DNA from: Synechococcus sp. WH 5701 | GTDB taxonomy: Bacteria > Cyanobacteriota > Cyanobacteriia > PCC-6307 > Cyanobiaceae | DNA: 64,000 nt | Direction of reading: 5' to 3' | NCBI RefSeq assembly: GCF_000153045.1 | Contig: NZ_CH724159.1 | Location: 1,067,228 to 1,131,227, forward strand | Notes under the pieces: model-generated | Database searches by the model: none | Told to the model about the DNA's origin: nothing | Seen by the model: the letters and a program-made list of their open reading frames with translations, nothing else | Program-made: the position numbers and the translations under genes | Shown: in pieces, positions 1 to 7,814 of the stretch | How the letters are laid out: each line of letters begins with the position of its first letter | How positions within the stretch are numbered: position 1 is the stretch's first letter

Positions 1-630
1 GCGCCGGTCGGAGCGACCCTTGCCGCCGCGGTTGCCGCGCTGGGCCACCGGACCGATCACCTCGAAGTGCTCCACCTGGAGGTGGTGGCCGATCCGGCGC
101 AGATCGAGGGAGACGAAGTGGCGCAGATGCTCGAGGGGTACCTCGCCGCTGAGGGGCAACTTGAACGGCTGGGGGCGGCTGCCATCGGGTCTGGGGCGCT
201 GGCGCACCTTCACCACCAGCTCTTTGGACTCGGGGCGGGTGTAGATGAGCTCGCCCCGCACCGAGAAGTAGTCATCGCCTTCGGGGAGACCATCGGCGGG
301 AGGCACTTCTTCAGCACCGGGCACCGCTTCAGGGTCGGGCTCGCTGAGGGTGCTGGGTTCCCAGACCCCCACCATCTGCAGGTGCAAGGCGCCGGCTTCC
401 CGGCAGCGGGGATACACCACCCAGAGGTGGGAGCGCTCCAGATCGAGGTGGCGGCGCACCAGGCTGAGCACCCGGCCGAGTACGACGGCATCGATCTCGG
501 TGCCGTCGTCGGTGCGGATCAGCCCACGAGTGAGCTGCTCGGGGTCGGAGGGCACGTACTGACCTCGCACCACGCCGATGGCCCGGTACTGAAGCGGTTC
601 GGTGACCGGGGAAATGGGGTGTTGACGCAT
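1..630 (-). CDS. Conserved hypothetical protein (C-terminus outside window)
   Basis: An open minus-strand frame of 210 codons starts at the ATG at 628-630 and runs off the left window edge. The protein begins MRQHPISPVTEPLQYRAIGV and has no signal peptide or membrane segment. Its middle (about residues 95-115) is acidic and Pro-rich, and the visible end turns basic and Gly/Arg-rich (NRGGKGRSDRR), which could suit nucleic acid binding. I do not recognise a named family. The third-position GC pattern follows this frame, and the long forward frame over the same bases (67-978) reads as its antisense shadow. It is divergent from the TPR gene starting at 713, so the 82 bases between probably hold promoters for both. 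Confidence 0.7.
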   Translation of the reverse strand, partial: MRQHPISPVTEPLQYRAIGVVRGQYVPSDPEQLTRGLIRTDDGTEIDAVVLGRVLSLVRRHLDLERSHLWVVYPRCREAGALHLQMVGVWEPSTLSEPDPEAVPGAEEVPPADGLPEGDDYFSVRGELIYTRPESKELVVKVRQRPRPDGSRPQPFKLPLSGEVPLEHLRHFVSLDLRRIGHHLQVEHFEVIGPVAQRGNRGGKGRSDRR

Positions 631-712
631 CGTGGTGGGGGCAACCAGAGGCCCGGAGCGCAATCTAGCCAGGGCTCCAGGGGTCAGACTTGCAGGATCC
701 GGAACAAGGTCG

Positions 713-1570
713 ATGCCACCGCGCCCCTCCACCGCTGCCGTGGGCTCCCGCCCACGCGTCTGGCTGGTGCTGGGGGCGGCGTTGCTCACGGTCGTTTCTT
801 TGATGGCGGGCTGGTGGCTGGGGCAACTCAGACTGGGCAGCCGCCCGGTGGACCGCTCGCGGCTGGAGCTGGAGAAACAGGCAATCCGCCTGCGAGCGGA
901 CGTGAGCCGGGGTCAGGCCAGCGAGGGCCAGCAGCAACGGCTGCTGCAACTGTTGCTGGCCCTCGACGACAAGGCTGAAGCCACGGCACTGCTGGAACGC
1001 ATGGCCGACCAGCAGCCCGAGCGCTGGAGCCTGCGCCTGATGCTGGCGGAGCTACGCCGCGACCAGAAGGACCCCAGCGGGGCGGAGCGGGAGGTGCGCC
1101 AACTGCTCAACCTCAAGCCTGACCGGATCGAGGCCCTGCAGCTGATGGCTCTGCTGCAGCTGGAGCAGGGCCGGGGCCCGGAAGCGGAAGCGCTGCTCAC
1201 CAAGGCCTATCAGCAGGCCAGTCGGGAGAAAGCAGGCGCCAAGTCCCTGGCGATCGGGCTGCTGCTGGCCGATCTCCAGCAGCGCAGGGGCCAGATTCCA
1301 GCCGCCGACAACCTCTACAAGCAGCTCACCGCCGCACACCCGGAGGATCCCCGGCCGCTGCTGGGACAAGCGATGCTGCGCCAGCAGCAAGGCAAGACCC
1401 GTGAGGCGCTGGAGCTCCTCGAGCGCGCCCGCCGGCTGAAGCCCAATCAGCCCGATACCCGCCTCGATGACGTGGCGGCGGCCTGGGGACTGGAACCCCT
1501 GCGCCGCGCCAAGGGAGCGAAAACGCCTCAGGACGCCATTAAGGAGCCGCCTGGGCGTCGAGATCCTTGA
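713..1570 (+). CDS. Membrane-anchored TPR protein
   Basis: Protein of 285 residues. Residues about 16-37 form one hydrophobic segment (VWLVLGAALLTVVSLMAGWW) after a short basic N-terminus, so it is probably a single-pass inner or thylakoid membrane protein. The rest is alpha-helical with degenerate tetratricopeptide repeats from about residue 65 to 255, such as EATALLERMADQQPERWSLR and LELLERARRLKPNQPDTRL. TPRs usually bind partner proteins; the partner is unknown. The ATG at 713 is preferred to 632 because the 27 extra residues are low-complexity and precede a good signal-anchor. The last 32 bases overlap the convergent gene ending at 1539. Its 3' end (AWGLEPLRRAK...) is duplicated at about 7229. 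Confidence 0.75.
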   Translation: MPPRPSTAAVGSRPRVWLVLGAALLTVVSLMAGWWLGQLRLGSRPVDRSRLELEKQAIRLRADVSRGQASEGQQQRLLQLLLALDDKAEATALLERMADQQPERWSLRLMLAELRRDQKDPSGAEREVRQLLNLKPDRIEALQLMALLQLEQGRGPEAEALLTKAYQQASREKAGAKSLAIGLLLADLQQRRGQIPAADNLYKQLTAAHPEDPRPLLGQAMLRQQQGKTREALELLERARRLKPNQPDTRLDDVAAAWGLEPLRRAKGAKTPQDAIKEPPGRRDP

Positions 1571-1820
1571 GGGCCTGATCGATCGCATCCCCGGGCTGGG
1601 TGGCGTTGTCGAGGGCGCTGTTGCGCCGGAGCTTGTTCATCAGCTCCATCGGATTTCCCGATTCGAGAATCCCGCCGCTGGGGCGGCCGGTGGGGCTGTT
1701 GTCGTAGATCTGCTGCTCCTGGATCGACTGCCCGTAGGAGGGCAACTGGGCCTGGGCCGGCGGGGCGAGCAGGGGAGCCGCGAGCAGGGTGAGGGCCGCA
1801 AGGGCCAGGTGACGGGCCAT
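1539..1820 (-). CDS. Small secreted hypothetical protein
   Basis: Protein of 93 residues with a clear signal peptide: a basic start (MARH), a hydrophobic core and an AQA cleavage site near residue 24. The mature part (about 69 residues) is polar with no recognised domain; it includes QIYDNSPTGRPSGG and ends DAIDQALKDLDAQAAP. It probably acts in the periplasm or thylakoid lumen. Convergent and overlapping by 32 bases with the TPR gene. The coding sequence for its C-terminus (GDAIDQ) is copied at about 7335-7390, which marks it as part of a duplicated block with xth. Confidence 0.65.
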   Translation of the reverse strand: MARHLALAALTLLAAPLLAPPAQAQLPSYGQSIQEQQIYDNSPTGRPSGGILESGNPMELMNKLRRNSALDNATQPGDAIDQALKDLDAQAAP

Positions 1821-1890
1821 GGCAGGCGTGCGACGGGACAGGATGGTGCCTTGATGCTAAGGGCCACCGGGGGTGGCTGATATTTGCGGC

Positions 1891-2742
1891 ATGCAGATCG
1901 CCACCTGGAACGTGAACTCCGTGCGCAGCCGGCTGGAGCAGGTGGTGGCCTGGCTGGAGCTGGAACGCCCCGAGGTGCTCTGCCTACAGGAAACAAAAGT
2001 GGAGGATGCGGCCTTCCCCGTCGGGGCGTTCAGCGACCTGGGCTACAGCGCCGTGATCAGTGGCCAGAAGGCCTACAACGGAGTGGCCATCCTCAGCCGG
2101 CTGCCGCTGGAGGATGTGCGCATCGGCTTCGACGCCCTGCTGCCCGATGAGCCGGCCGTGGCGCTGGCGGAGCAGAAGCGGGTGATCAGCGCCCGCATCG
2201 AGGGAGTGCGCGTGCTCAACCTCTACGTGCCCAACGGCTCGGCGCTGCGATCGGAGAAGTACGCCTACAAGCTGGCGTGGCTGGCCTGCCTTGAGCGCTA
2301 CCTGAAGGTCCAGGACGCCGACGGCGATCCCGTCTGCATGGTGGGGGATTTCAACATCGCCCTCGACGACCGCGACATCCACGATCCCAAGCGGCTCAGC
2401 GGCGGCATCATGGCCAGCGATCCCGAGCGGGACGCGCTGCGCCTGGCGCTGGATGAGCGGCTGGCCGATGTGTTCCGCCTGTTCGAGCCCGAGCGCGGCC
2501 ACTGGAGCTGGTGGGACTACCGCAGTGGCGCCTGGGACCGCGACAGCGGCTGGCGCATCGATCACATCTATCTCTCACAGGAGCTGCAGGAGCGGGCCAC
2601 CGGCTGCCTGATCCACAAAGCAGTACGCGGCAACGACAAACCCAGCGACCATGCGCCGGTGGTGGTGCAAGTGCAGTGGCCGCCGGAGGCTGAAGACGAT
2701 GAGCGGGATGAAGAACTGGAAGCTGAAGGCTGGACTGCCTAA
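1891..2742 (+). CDS. xth: Exodeoxyribonuclease III
   Basis: Protein of 283 residues of the exonuclease III/AP endonuclease (EEP) family, normal length. It cleaves DNA at abasic sites and removes 3' blocking groups in base excision repair. Visible family motifs: WNVNSVR near residue 6, the metal-binding Glu in LQETK (about 34), NLYVPNG, GDFNIA and the C-terminal SDHAP with the catalytic Asp-His pair. The start at 1891 gives the canonical MQIATWNVNS; an ATG six codons upstream is less likely. After SDHAPVVVQVQWPPEAE comes a variable acidic tail. This is the only complete copy; two partial copies of the 3' region lie at 4137-4290 and 7229-7812, making this gene the apparent anchor of the unstable region downstream. 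Confidence 0.95.
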   Translation: MQIATWNVNSVRSRLEQVVAWLELERPEVLCLQETKVEDAAFPVGAFSDLGYSAVISGQKAYNGVAILSRLPLEDVRIGFDALLPDEPAVALAEQKRVISARIEGVRVLNLYVPNGSALRSEKYAYKLAWLACLERYLKVQDADGDPVCMVGDFNIALDDRDIHDPKRLSGGIMASDPERDALRLALDERLADVFRLFEPERGHWSWWDYRSGAWDRDSGWRIDHIYLSQELQERATGCLIHKAVRGNDKPSDHAPVVVQVQWPPEAEDDERDEELEAEGWTA

Positions 2743-2825
2743 GCTCAAAACAAAGCTGGCGCTTGATTCGTTGCAGGAAGGAGCCAAACCAGAGGTAAGG
2801 CAACAGGTCGACGATCTCAAGATTC

Positions 2826-3270
2826 CGGCGTCTTCAGTGGCGTTATGGCCGGAGCTTGGAAGCTGCTACGACCAGCGGATCAAGTCGATTCAATGATCAA
2901 CAGAGGTGGCCACGGCTGAGGAGCGGGCGGCAGCGATTGAACTGTTCCTCCAGCTGGGGGACCTAGCAGGCGCTCAAGGGGCTGTCCTGAACTGGCTTAT
3001 GGATTGGTTGAGGGCCATGCCCCAACGGTGAAGTCGCCAGGAGGTACTCCAGAACCATCTGTTGCGTTGTCTGGCCGATGGGGCTGAGCTCAGCAGTGAT
3101 CAGGGACTTTTGCAGTTCTTCTGGCAGGAGTTGGAATAGCTTTTTCCGCCCCTGCCAGCACCTGGGGTATTGCCCCGGGTGGGAGTGCCGGTGCTGAACC
3201 GTCCCGATCTGCTGAAGGATCTGATCATCTGTGGACATGATGCTCGTTGGCAAGATCAATACTCTTCCGA
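2826..3270 (+). pseudogene. Decayed GT2-like glycosyltransferase fragment
   Basis: No intact frame, but pieces in different frames match the gene at 8142-9227. WPELGSCYDQRIKSIQ corresponds to WQELGRRYGDQVKAIG, LFLQLGDLAGAQGAVLNWL to LLRLGDRRGARDLVLAWL, and RVGVPVLNRPDLL to LVGVPVLNRPDLL. The match stops just after the start of the GT2 fold, so the catalytic part is missing, and stop codons and frameshifts interrupt the rest. It follows xth directly, as the intact copy follows the third xth fragment, so it belongs to the same repeated block. Nothing else was seen in 2743-3309. Confidence 0.7.
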
Positions 3271-3309
3271 CCAAGCCGCTCAGCCGGGGCCGCTGCGTAG
3301 GGCAAGGGA

Positions 3310-3735
3310 TCAGCCATAGGATTTTTCTTCAATAATCAACGATCCAGCGGCCAGACTGATCGATCGCTTCAAGGCTGCCCGTGAATCGTTGAGCAGATAG
3401 ACGCATCGCGCCATCCAAACGAATCGTGCATCAAAAACACGCCTATGTTCACTCCTCCGCAGGCTTTCCTCCACCTCCCAGAGACTGGCATTGACGGTAA
3501 GAATCGCGATCATCAAGGCCTCAATAGTGCTCTGGACGCCCTCCGGGAGGTTCGCGATTGCAGAATCGAGGGTCGCGGATAGGTCGTCTTTCTCAGCGAG
3601 GATGTGGGGCCGCTTAAGGGAGTCGGTGATCCTATCCTCCTTGATGGACAGGATGGTGATCCTGTCGATCACTTCGCCCATGGCAACGGAAATCATGATG
3701 CTGGGGGGATCGTGGTCCATCGCGGCACAGTTCAC
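3310..3735 (-). CDS. DUF6165-like protein
   Basis: Protein of up to 141 residues. The core MISVAMGEVIDRITILSIKE, then helices with NASLWEVEESLRR and a C-terminal stretch with SLIIEEKSYG, resembles the small helical DUF6165 family (about 120-130 residues), often found among glycosyltransferase genes. The reaction is unknown. The true start may be the ATG at 3720 (MDHDPPS) or 3696 (MISV), which would match the family N-terminus better than 3735. It sits alone on the minus strand between two remnants inside the repeated xth blocks. Family assignment is from memory of the pattern. Confidence 0.6.
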   Translation of the reverse strand: MNCAAMDHDPPSIMISVAMGEVIDRITILSIKEDRITDSLKRPHILAEKDDLSATLDSAIANLPEGVQSTIEALMIAILTVNASLWEVEESLRRSEHRRVFDARFVWMARCVYLLNDSRAALKRSISLAAGSLIIEEKSYG

Positions 3736-3887
3736 GGCGAATCACGTCAGAATGCCGCATCCGGGTCCTTGCCTTGTCATCCCCGCGCCACGAGCCTCAG
3801 CCCCAACGAGTCCGTTCTGGGGCATGGAGTGGTGGATTAGCACTCTGGAACGTAGGTCTGAGACTGTTGAAATAATGGGGACGTGAC

Positions 3888-4136
3888 ATGGCAATCACGT
3901 TCTGCGCCACCTGTGGTACGGCTCCCAGGCTTGTGGCCACGTCCCACTGGGATGCGCTGGGCCTTGAGCAATTGCTGTTTGGAGAGTGGCCTGTTGGAGG
4001 TGGAATCCGCGCACGGCTATTGCCCGACGTGAACACCACTCTCGACGATTGGCCCTGCCTGGAGGATGTCCTGGAGGGAGGTTCCTTTCATGCCACCAGT
4101 GATTGGTTGCAGCTGCTGAACGGCCTGACCGAAGAC
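3888..4136 (+). pseudogene. Unrecognised gene fragment fused to an xth remnant
   Basis: An open frame starts at the ATG at 3888 (MAITFCATCGTAPRLVATS) and runs into the second xth fragment at 4137, where it continues out of the xth frame. The first 83 residues include LLPDVNTTLDDWPCLEDVLE, faintly like the end of spermidine-synthase-like methyltransferases (a Thr-Asp-x-Pro-x-Leu-Glu pattern), but this is too weak to name. I read it as the 3' end of a lost gene joined to xth by a deletion or recombination. Bases 3736-3887 show nothing else. Confidence 0.35.
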
Positions 4137-4290
4137 CTGCAGGAGCGCGCCACCGGCTGCCTGATCCACAAAGCGGTGCGCCGGCAACGACAAACCCAGC
4201 GACCATGCCCCGGTGGTGGTGCAACTGCAGTGGCCGGCGGAGGCTGAAGACGAGGACGACAACGACGACAACGCGGAAGGACTGGAGTAA
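4137..4290 (+). pseudogene. xth 3' fragment, copy 2
   Basis: Starting at the LQERATGCLIHKAVR coding sequence, these bases are nearly identical to 2582-2700 of xth. An insertion of two bases after the AVR codons (near 4181) breaks the frame. If corrected, the frame gives the SDHAPVVVQLQWPAEAE ending and then a different acidic tail (DEDDNDDNAEGLE) with its own stop at 4288. The independent tail suggests it was once the end of a distinct xth allele, not a simple copy of the local gene. A small membrane protein follows, as after copy 3. Confidence 0.85.
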
Positions 4291-4340
4291 ACCGAATCCA
4301 CAGCTGGGAACCCCAACAATGGGTCAAACCGCTGCAGGGT

Positions 4341-4640
4341 ATGGACAACAAGCAGCTGAATCAGAAGCAGCTGGAGCGCCACCAGCTGGGGGAAGCACAC
4401 AAGCCAGCAACGGCCGGCCAGCGCGGCGGGCTGTGGGGGATGGGCGGCGGCGGGCTGGTGGTGGGCCTGACGCTGGCGGTGCTGATCGGGCTGCAACTGG
4501 GAGCGATGCCCTGGCGCTTTCGCCGCCAGATGTTCCAGCTGCAGGGGGCGCTGGCCGGTGGGCTGGTGGGTTTTGTGGTGGGCTGGGGCGTGGGACGCAG
4601 CCGCAGGCCACCGGGCGGTGGTGAGCCCAGAAGGCTGTGA
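4341..4640 (+). CDS. Small membrane protein (copy A)
   Basis: Protein of 99 residues. A polar N-terminus (MDNKQLNQKQLERHQ) is followed by two hydrophobic Gly-rich segments at about 40-55 and 70-85, separated by QLGAMPWRFRRQMFQLQG, and by a basic tail. Probably a two-pass inner-membrane protein. It is paralogous to the protein at 7815-8108 (VQLGAIPWRYRRQFWQLQG). Function unknown. Both copies directly follow an xth 3' end, so xth plus this gene looks like an inherited pair. The minus-strand rfbC remnant ends one base downstream. Confidence 0.6.
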   Translation: MDNKQLNQKQLERHQLGEAHKPATAGQRGGLWGMGGGGLVVGLTLAVLIGLQLGAMPWRFRRQMFQLQGALAGGLVGFVVGWGVGRSRRPPGGGEPRRL

Positions 4641-4641
4641 A

Positions 4642-5195
4642 TCAGCCCAGACGCGGCAGCTGCTCCGCGCTCGGCTGGGCCAGTGCTGGATTGGCGAGGT
4701 CCTTGGCTGAGAGCTGAGGCTCCACGCCAGCGGGCAGCTGGGGCCAGGTGATACCCACAGCTGGATCATTCCAGGCGATGCCCTGCTCCGAGAGGGGGTG
4801 GTAGTAATCGGAGCAGAGATAACAGAAATCAGCCAGATCGGAGAGCACCAGAAAGCCATGGGCGAAGCCCGGCGGCACCCAGAGCTGGTGATGGGTCACG
4901 TCGTCGAGGATGGTGCCCACCCACCGGCCGAAGCTGGGGGAGCCCTGCCGCACATCCACCGCCACATCGAAGACGGAACCCTGGGAGCAGCGCACCAATT
5001 TGCCCTGGGGTTGCACCAGCTGATAGTGCAGCCCGCGCAGCACACCACAGCAGGAGCGCGACTGGTTGTGCTGCAGCAGCGGTGGGATCCCGGCGTCGAT
5101 GAGGACTCCTGGCGGGCGGTTTCCACGAAGAAGCCACGCTCATCGCCAAACACCTTCGGCTGCAGCAGCAACACCTCAGGGATCAGCCTTCAGAG
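4642..5195 (-). pseudogene. rfbC: dTDP-4-dehydrorhamnose 3,5-epimerase, frameshifted copy
   Basis: Homologous along its length to the intact rfbC at 12437-13012. The 5' part reads LIPEVLLLQPKVFGDERGFF from about 5195. A loss of about one base after the ETARQ codons (near 5117) shifts the frame; from there VLIDAGIPPLLQHNQ through LRGLHYQLVQPQGKLVRCSQ to the stop at 4642 is open. The usual N-terminal Met is absent, the homology starting at the fifth or sixth residue of the family. Catalytic-region motifs (GLHYQ, DVAVD, PPGFAHGF) survive in the second frame. With an intact copy 7 kb away it is probably redundant and non-functional; a sequencing error could explain the shift but not the lost start. 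Confidence 0.85.
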
Positions 5196-5329
5196 CCTGG
5201 CAGCGGCCTCGCCAATGCCCTCTGAAGTTGCCCAGCCAGCAACATCTCCAGCGCCGCTCCTGTTACTGATGCACTTGCGGAAACCACGGCCTTCTGCGAT
5301 GGTCCGCAGACCAACAAGACATGGCGCCA

Positions 5330-6291
5330 ATGCCGAAAACCACTCTGATCACGGGCATCTCAGGGTAGGACGGCTCTTATCTGGCTGAGCTGCTGCTCGA
5401 GAAGGACTATGTGGTGCACGGCATCAAGCGGCGGGCAAGCAGCCTGAACACGCAGCGGATCGATCATCTGTATCAGGATCCCCACGAAAGCGATCCACGC
5501 CTGATGCTGCACTACGGGGATCTCACCGACAGCACCAATCTGATCCGCATCGTGCAGCAGGTGCAGCCCGATGAGATCTACAACCTCGGTGCCCAGAGCC
5601 ACGTGGCGGTGAGCTTCGAGAGCCCTGAGTACACCGCCAACTCCGACGCCCTGGGGACGCTGCGGATCCTGGAGGCGATGCGCATCCTCGGCCTCACCCA
5701 AAAGACGCGCATTTACCAGGCCAGCACGTCAGAGCTCTACGGGCTGGTAAAGGAGATCCCCCAGAAGGAAACCACGCCGTTCTATCCGCGCAGCCCCTGT
5801 GGGGTGACCAAGCTCTATGCCTACTGGATCATGGTGAACTACCGTACAGCCATGTGCTGCCGGCGTTGATCCGTCGCTTCCACGAGGCGGCCGGGCGCCC
5901 TGATCACGGCCGCGGCACCAGCGTGACCTGCTGGGGCACGGGCACGGCCCTGCGCGAGTTCCTGCATGTGGACGACCTGGGCGAGGCCTGCGTGTTCGCC
6001 CTGGAGCACTGGAGCCCCGAGGCTCCCGGCGCGCTGAGCTACCTGAACGTGGGCACCGGAGTGGACCTCAGCATCCGTGAGCTGGCGGAAGCGGTGGCGG
6101 CGGCCACGGGCTTTGCCGGCACGATCGAGTGGGACACCAGCAAGCCCGACGGCACGCCGAAGAAACAACTCGACGTGAGCCGTCTGGCGGCCCTGGGTTG
6201 GCGGGCGCGCATCCCCCTGGCCGTGGGGCTGGCCGCCACCGTGGCCAATTTCCGCGAGCGGCTGACGAACGGCCAGCTAAGGGCGGTGTGA
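5330..6291 (+). pseudogene. gmd-fcl deletion remnant (GDP-fucose pathway)
   Basis: The 5' half is GDP-mannose 4,6-dehydratase: from the ATG at 5330, MPKTTLITGISG, then an in-frame TAG at 5366-5368 where the family has Gln in the GxTGQDG nucleotide-binding loop, then about 160 good gmd residues ([41 protein letters not shown]). At about 5847 it jumps, with a frame change, to the last 145 residues of GDP-L-fucose synthase ([45 protein letters not shown]). One deletion has removed the end of gmd and the start of fcl, which are normally adjacent. The point stop and the deletion together abolish both enzymes. Bases 5196-5329 show nothing else. Confidence 0.9.
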
Positions 6292-6320
6292 GAGCTGGCT
6301 GCTGATCGTAGGCTTAATCC

Positions 6321-6692
6321 ATGTTGGTGAGCCCAGCCCAACGCCGGATCTGGCGCCAGCGCCGGCATGAGGCGATCGCCTTGGCCCAGGCCCGGGAGCG
6401 GGCGGCCCGCCGCCTGGCCGCTCAGGCAGCGTCGAGACTGCGCCAGGGCTGGCCGGGCATTGAGGGCGTCTGGCTGTTCGGCTCGGTGGCCGAGGGCCGC
6501 ACCCAGAGCAGCTCCGACATGGACCTGGCGGTGGCGGGTCTGCCACCGGAGGCGCTGCTCACCGCCAGGGCAGAACTCGACAACCTGGCGGCAGCCCGCC
6601 AGGCTCCGTTCATCCCGATCGATCTGGTGTGTCTGGAAAGCCTGCCGCCCCACTGGCAGCAGCGCATCCGGGAGCGGGCCATCGTGTTGTGA
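6321..6692 (+). CDS. mntA: MntA-type nucleotidyltransferase antitoxin
   Basis: Protein of 123 residues, a minimal nucleotidyltransferase with an exact GSx10DxD motif (Gly54-Ser55, Asp66, Asp68: GSVAEGRTQSSSDMDLAV). In the HepT-MntA type VII systems this enzyme AMPylates a Tyr of the HEPN toxin and silences it. A basic helical N-terminus (about 40 residues) precedes the fold, longer than in minimal MntA proteins. The HepT gene begins 13 bases downstream, so they are probably one operon. The pair sits between the gmd/fcl remnant and the third xth fragment, both degraded, yet is itself intact. Confidence 0.85.
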   Translation: MLVSPAQRRIWRQRRHEAIALAQARERAARRLAAQAASRLRQGWPGIEGVWLFGSVAEGRTQSSSDMDLAVAGLPPEALLTARAELDNLAAARQAPFIPIDLVCLESLPPHWQQRIRERAIVL

Positions 6693-6705
6693 TGCTCAAG
6701 CTTTG

Positions 6706-7203
6706 ATGGCCTCCCTTGATCCCTGGCAGCGGCGGCTGAGCGATCTGCAGCTCGATTTGCGCATCGAGCGCGACAGACTCTCAGAACTGGTGGGCAGCCT
6801 CAAGAGGCTCGAGGGCTTCATGGAGGCAGGCAAAGGCAGCAGTGAAACGGTCGACTCGGCTGCCCTGCGGCTCCAGAGTCTCTACACCGGCGTGGAGCGG
6901 TGTCTGCTGTTGATCGTGAGGGTGCTCAACGGGGGAACACCTGAGGACAGCGACTGGCATCGACGGTTGCTGGATCGTATGGCCGTCGTCACCGATTCGA
7001 GGCCTGCCGTGCTGAGCCCGGCGGTGAGGTTGGGATTGGCGGAACTGCTGGCTTTCCGCCATGTGGTGCGCCACCTCTACGCCTACGAACTGGATGCGGA
7101 TCGGGTGCGCCTGCTGCTTGAGCGGGCCATCGCCATGTGGCCGGGGATCGAGGAGGACCTTGAGCGCTTTCAAGCTTGGCTGGAAGAACTGGTCGCCGCG
7201 TGA
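6706..7203 (+). CDS. hepT: HepT-type HEPN ribonuclease toxin
   Basis: Protein of 165 residues, all helical. Residues 118-125 read RHVVRHLY, which is the RX4HXY motif of HEPN toxins (Arg118, His123, Tyr125); Tyr125 is the predicted AMPylation target of the upstream MntA. HepT toxins cut RNA when not modified. The ATG at 6706 is chosen because it follows the mntA stop by 13 bases and gives MASLDPWQRRL; the frame is open further upstream only inside mntA. The protein is complete with all key residues, so the system could be active. Confidence 0.85.
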   Translation: MASLDPWQRRLSDLQLDLRIERDRLSELVGSLKRLEGFMEAGKGSSETVDSAALRLQSLYTGVERCLLLIVRVLNGGTPEDSDWHRRLLDRMAVVTDSRPAVLSPAVRLGLAELLAFRHVVRHLYAYELDADRVRLLLERAIAMWPGIEEDLERFQAWLEELVAA

Positions 7204-7228
7204 AGCTGTTGATCGCTCTAGCCCGCAA

Positions 7229-7812
7229 AGCGGCCTGGGGCCTTGAACCGCTGCGGCGCAGCCAGGAGATCAAAGCTCCTCAGACCACTCCTCAGAACGC
7301 CCCTAAGGAACCCTGGGCCTCCAGGGACCTGATGGCCTGATCGACGGCATCTCCGGGCTGAGTGGCGTTGTCGAGGGCACTGCTGCGCCGCTACCTCGAC
7401 GCCCAGGACGCCGACGCTGAACCCCTCTGCATGGTTGGTGATTTCAACATCGCCCTCGATGACCGCGACATCCACGACCCCCAGCGACCCCGAGCGGGAC
7501 GCGCTGCGCCTGGCGCTGGATGAACGGCAGGCCGATGTGTTCCGCCTGTTCGAGCCCGACAGCGGCCACTGGAGCTGGTGGGATTACCGCAGCGGCGCCT
7601 GGGATCGCGACAGCGGCTGGCGCATCGACCACATCTATCTCTCAGAGGAGCTGCAGGAGCGGGCCACCGGCTGCCGGATCCAAAAAGCAGTACGCGGCAA
7701 CGACAAACCCAGCGACCATGCGCCGGTGGTGGTGCAGCTGCAATGGCCGCCGGAGAGTGAAAAGAACGAGGACCTGGATTGGGAAGAGCAGTGGCTGGAT
7801 GGAGCTGGATAA
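7229..7812 (+). pseudogene. Duplicated TPR-end / secreted-protein-end / xth block, copy 3
   Basis: A collapsed copy of 1483-2742. Bases 7229-7310 match the end of the TPR gene (AWGLEPLRR), 7320-7390 the end of the small secreted-protein gene, and from about 7390 the sequence jumps into xth at the LERYLKVQDADGDPVCMVGDFN region. A second small deletion removes KRLSGGIMA. From there xth is colinear to SDHAPVVVQLQWPPE and ends in its own tail (SEKNEDLDWEEQWLDGAG) with a stop at 7810-7812. The open frame from 7435 lacks the N-terminal half and the first metal-binding Glu and cannot be an active nuclease. Confidence 0.9.
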
Positions 7813-7814
7813 AA

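Noticed and set aside
67-978. Forward open frame of 303 codons at the left edge
   Set aside because: Antisense to the minus-strand gene 1-630 and to the start of the TPR gene; His/Gly-rich shadow composition.
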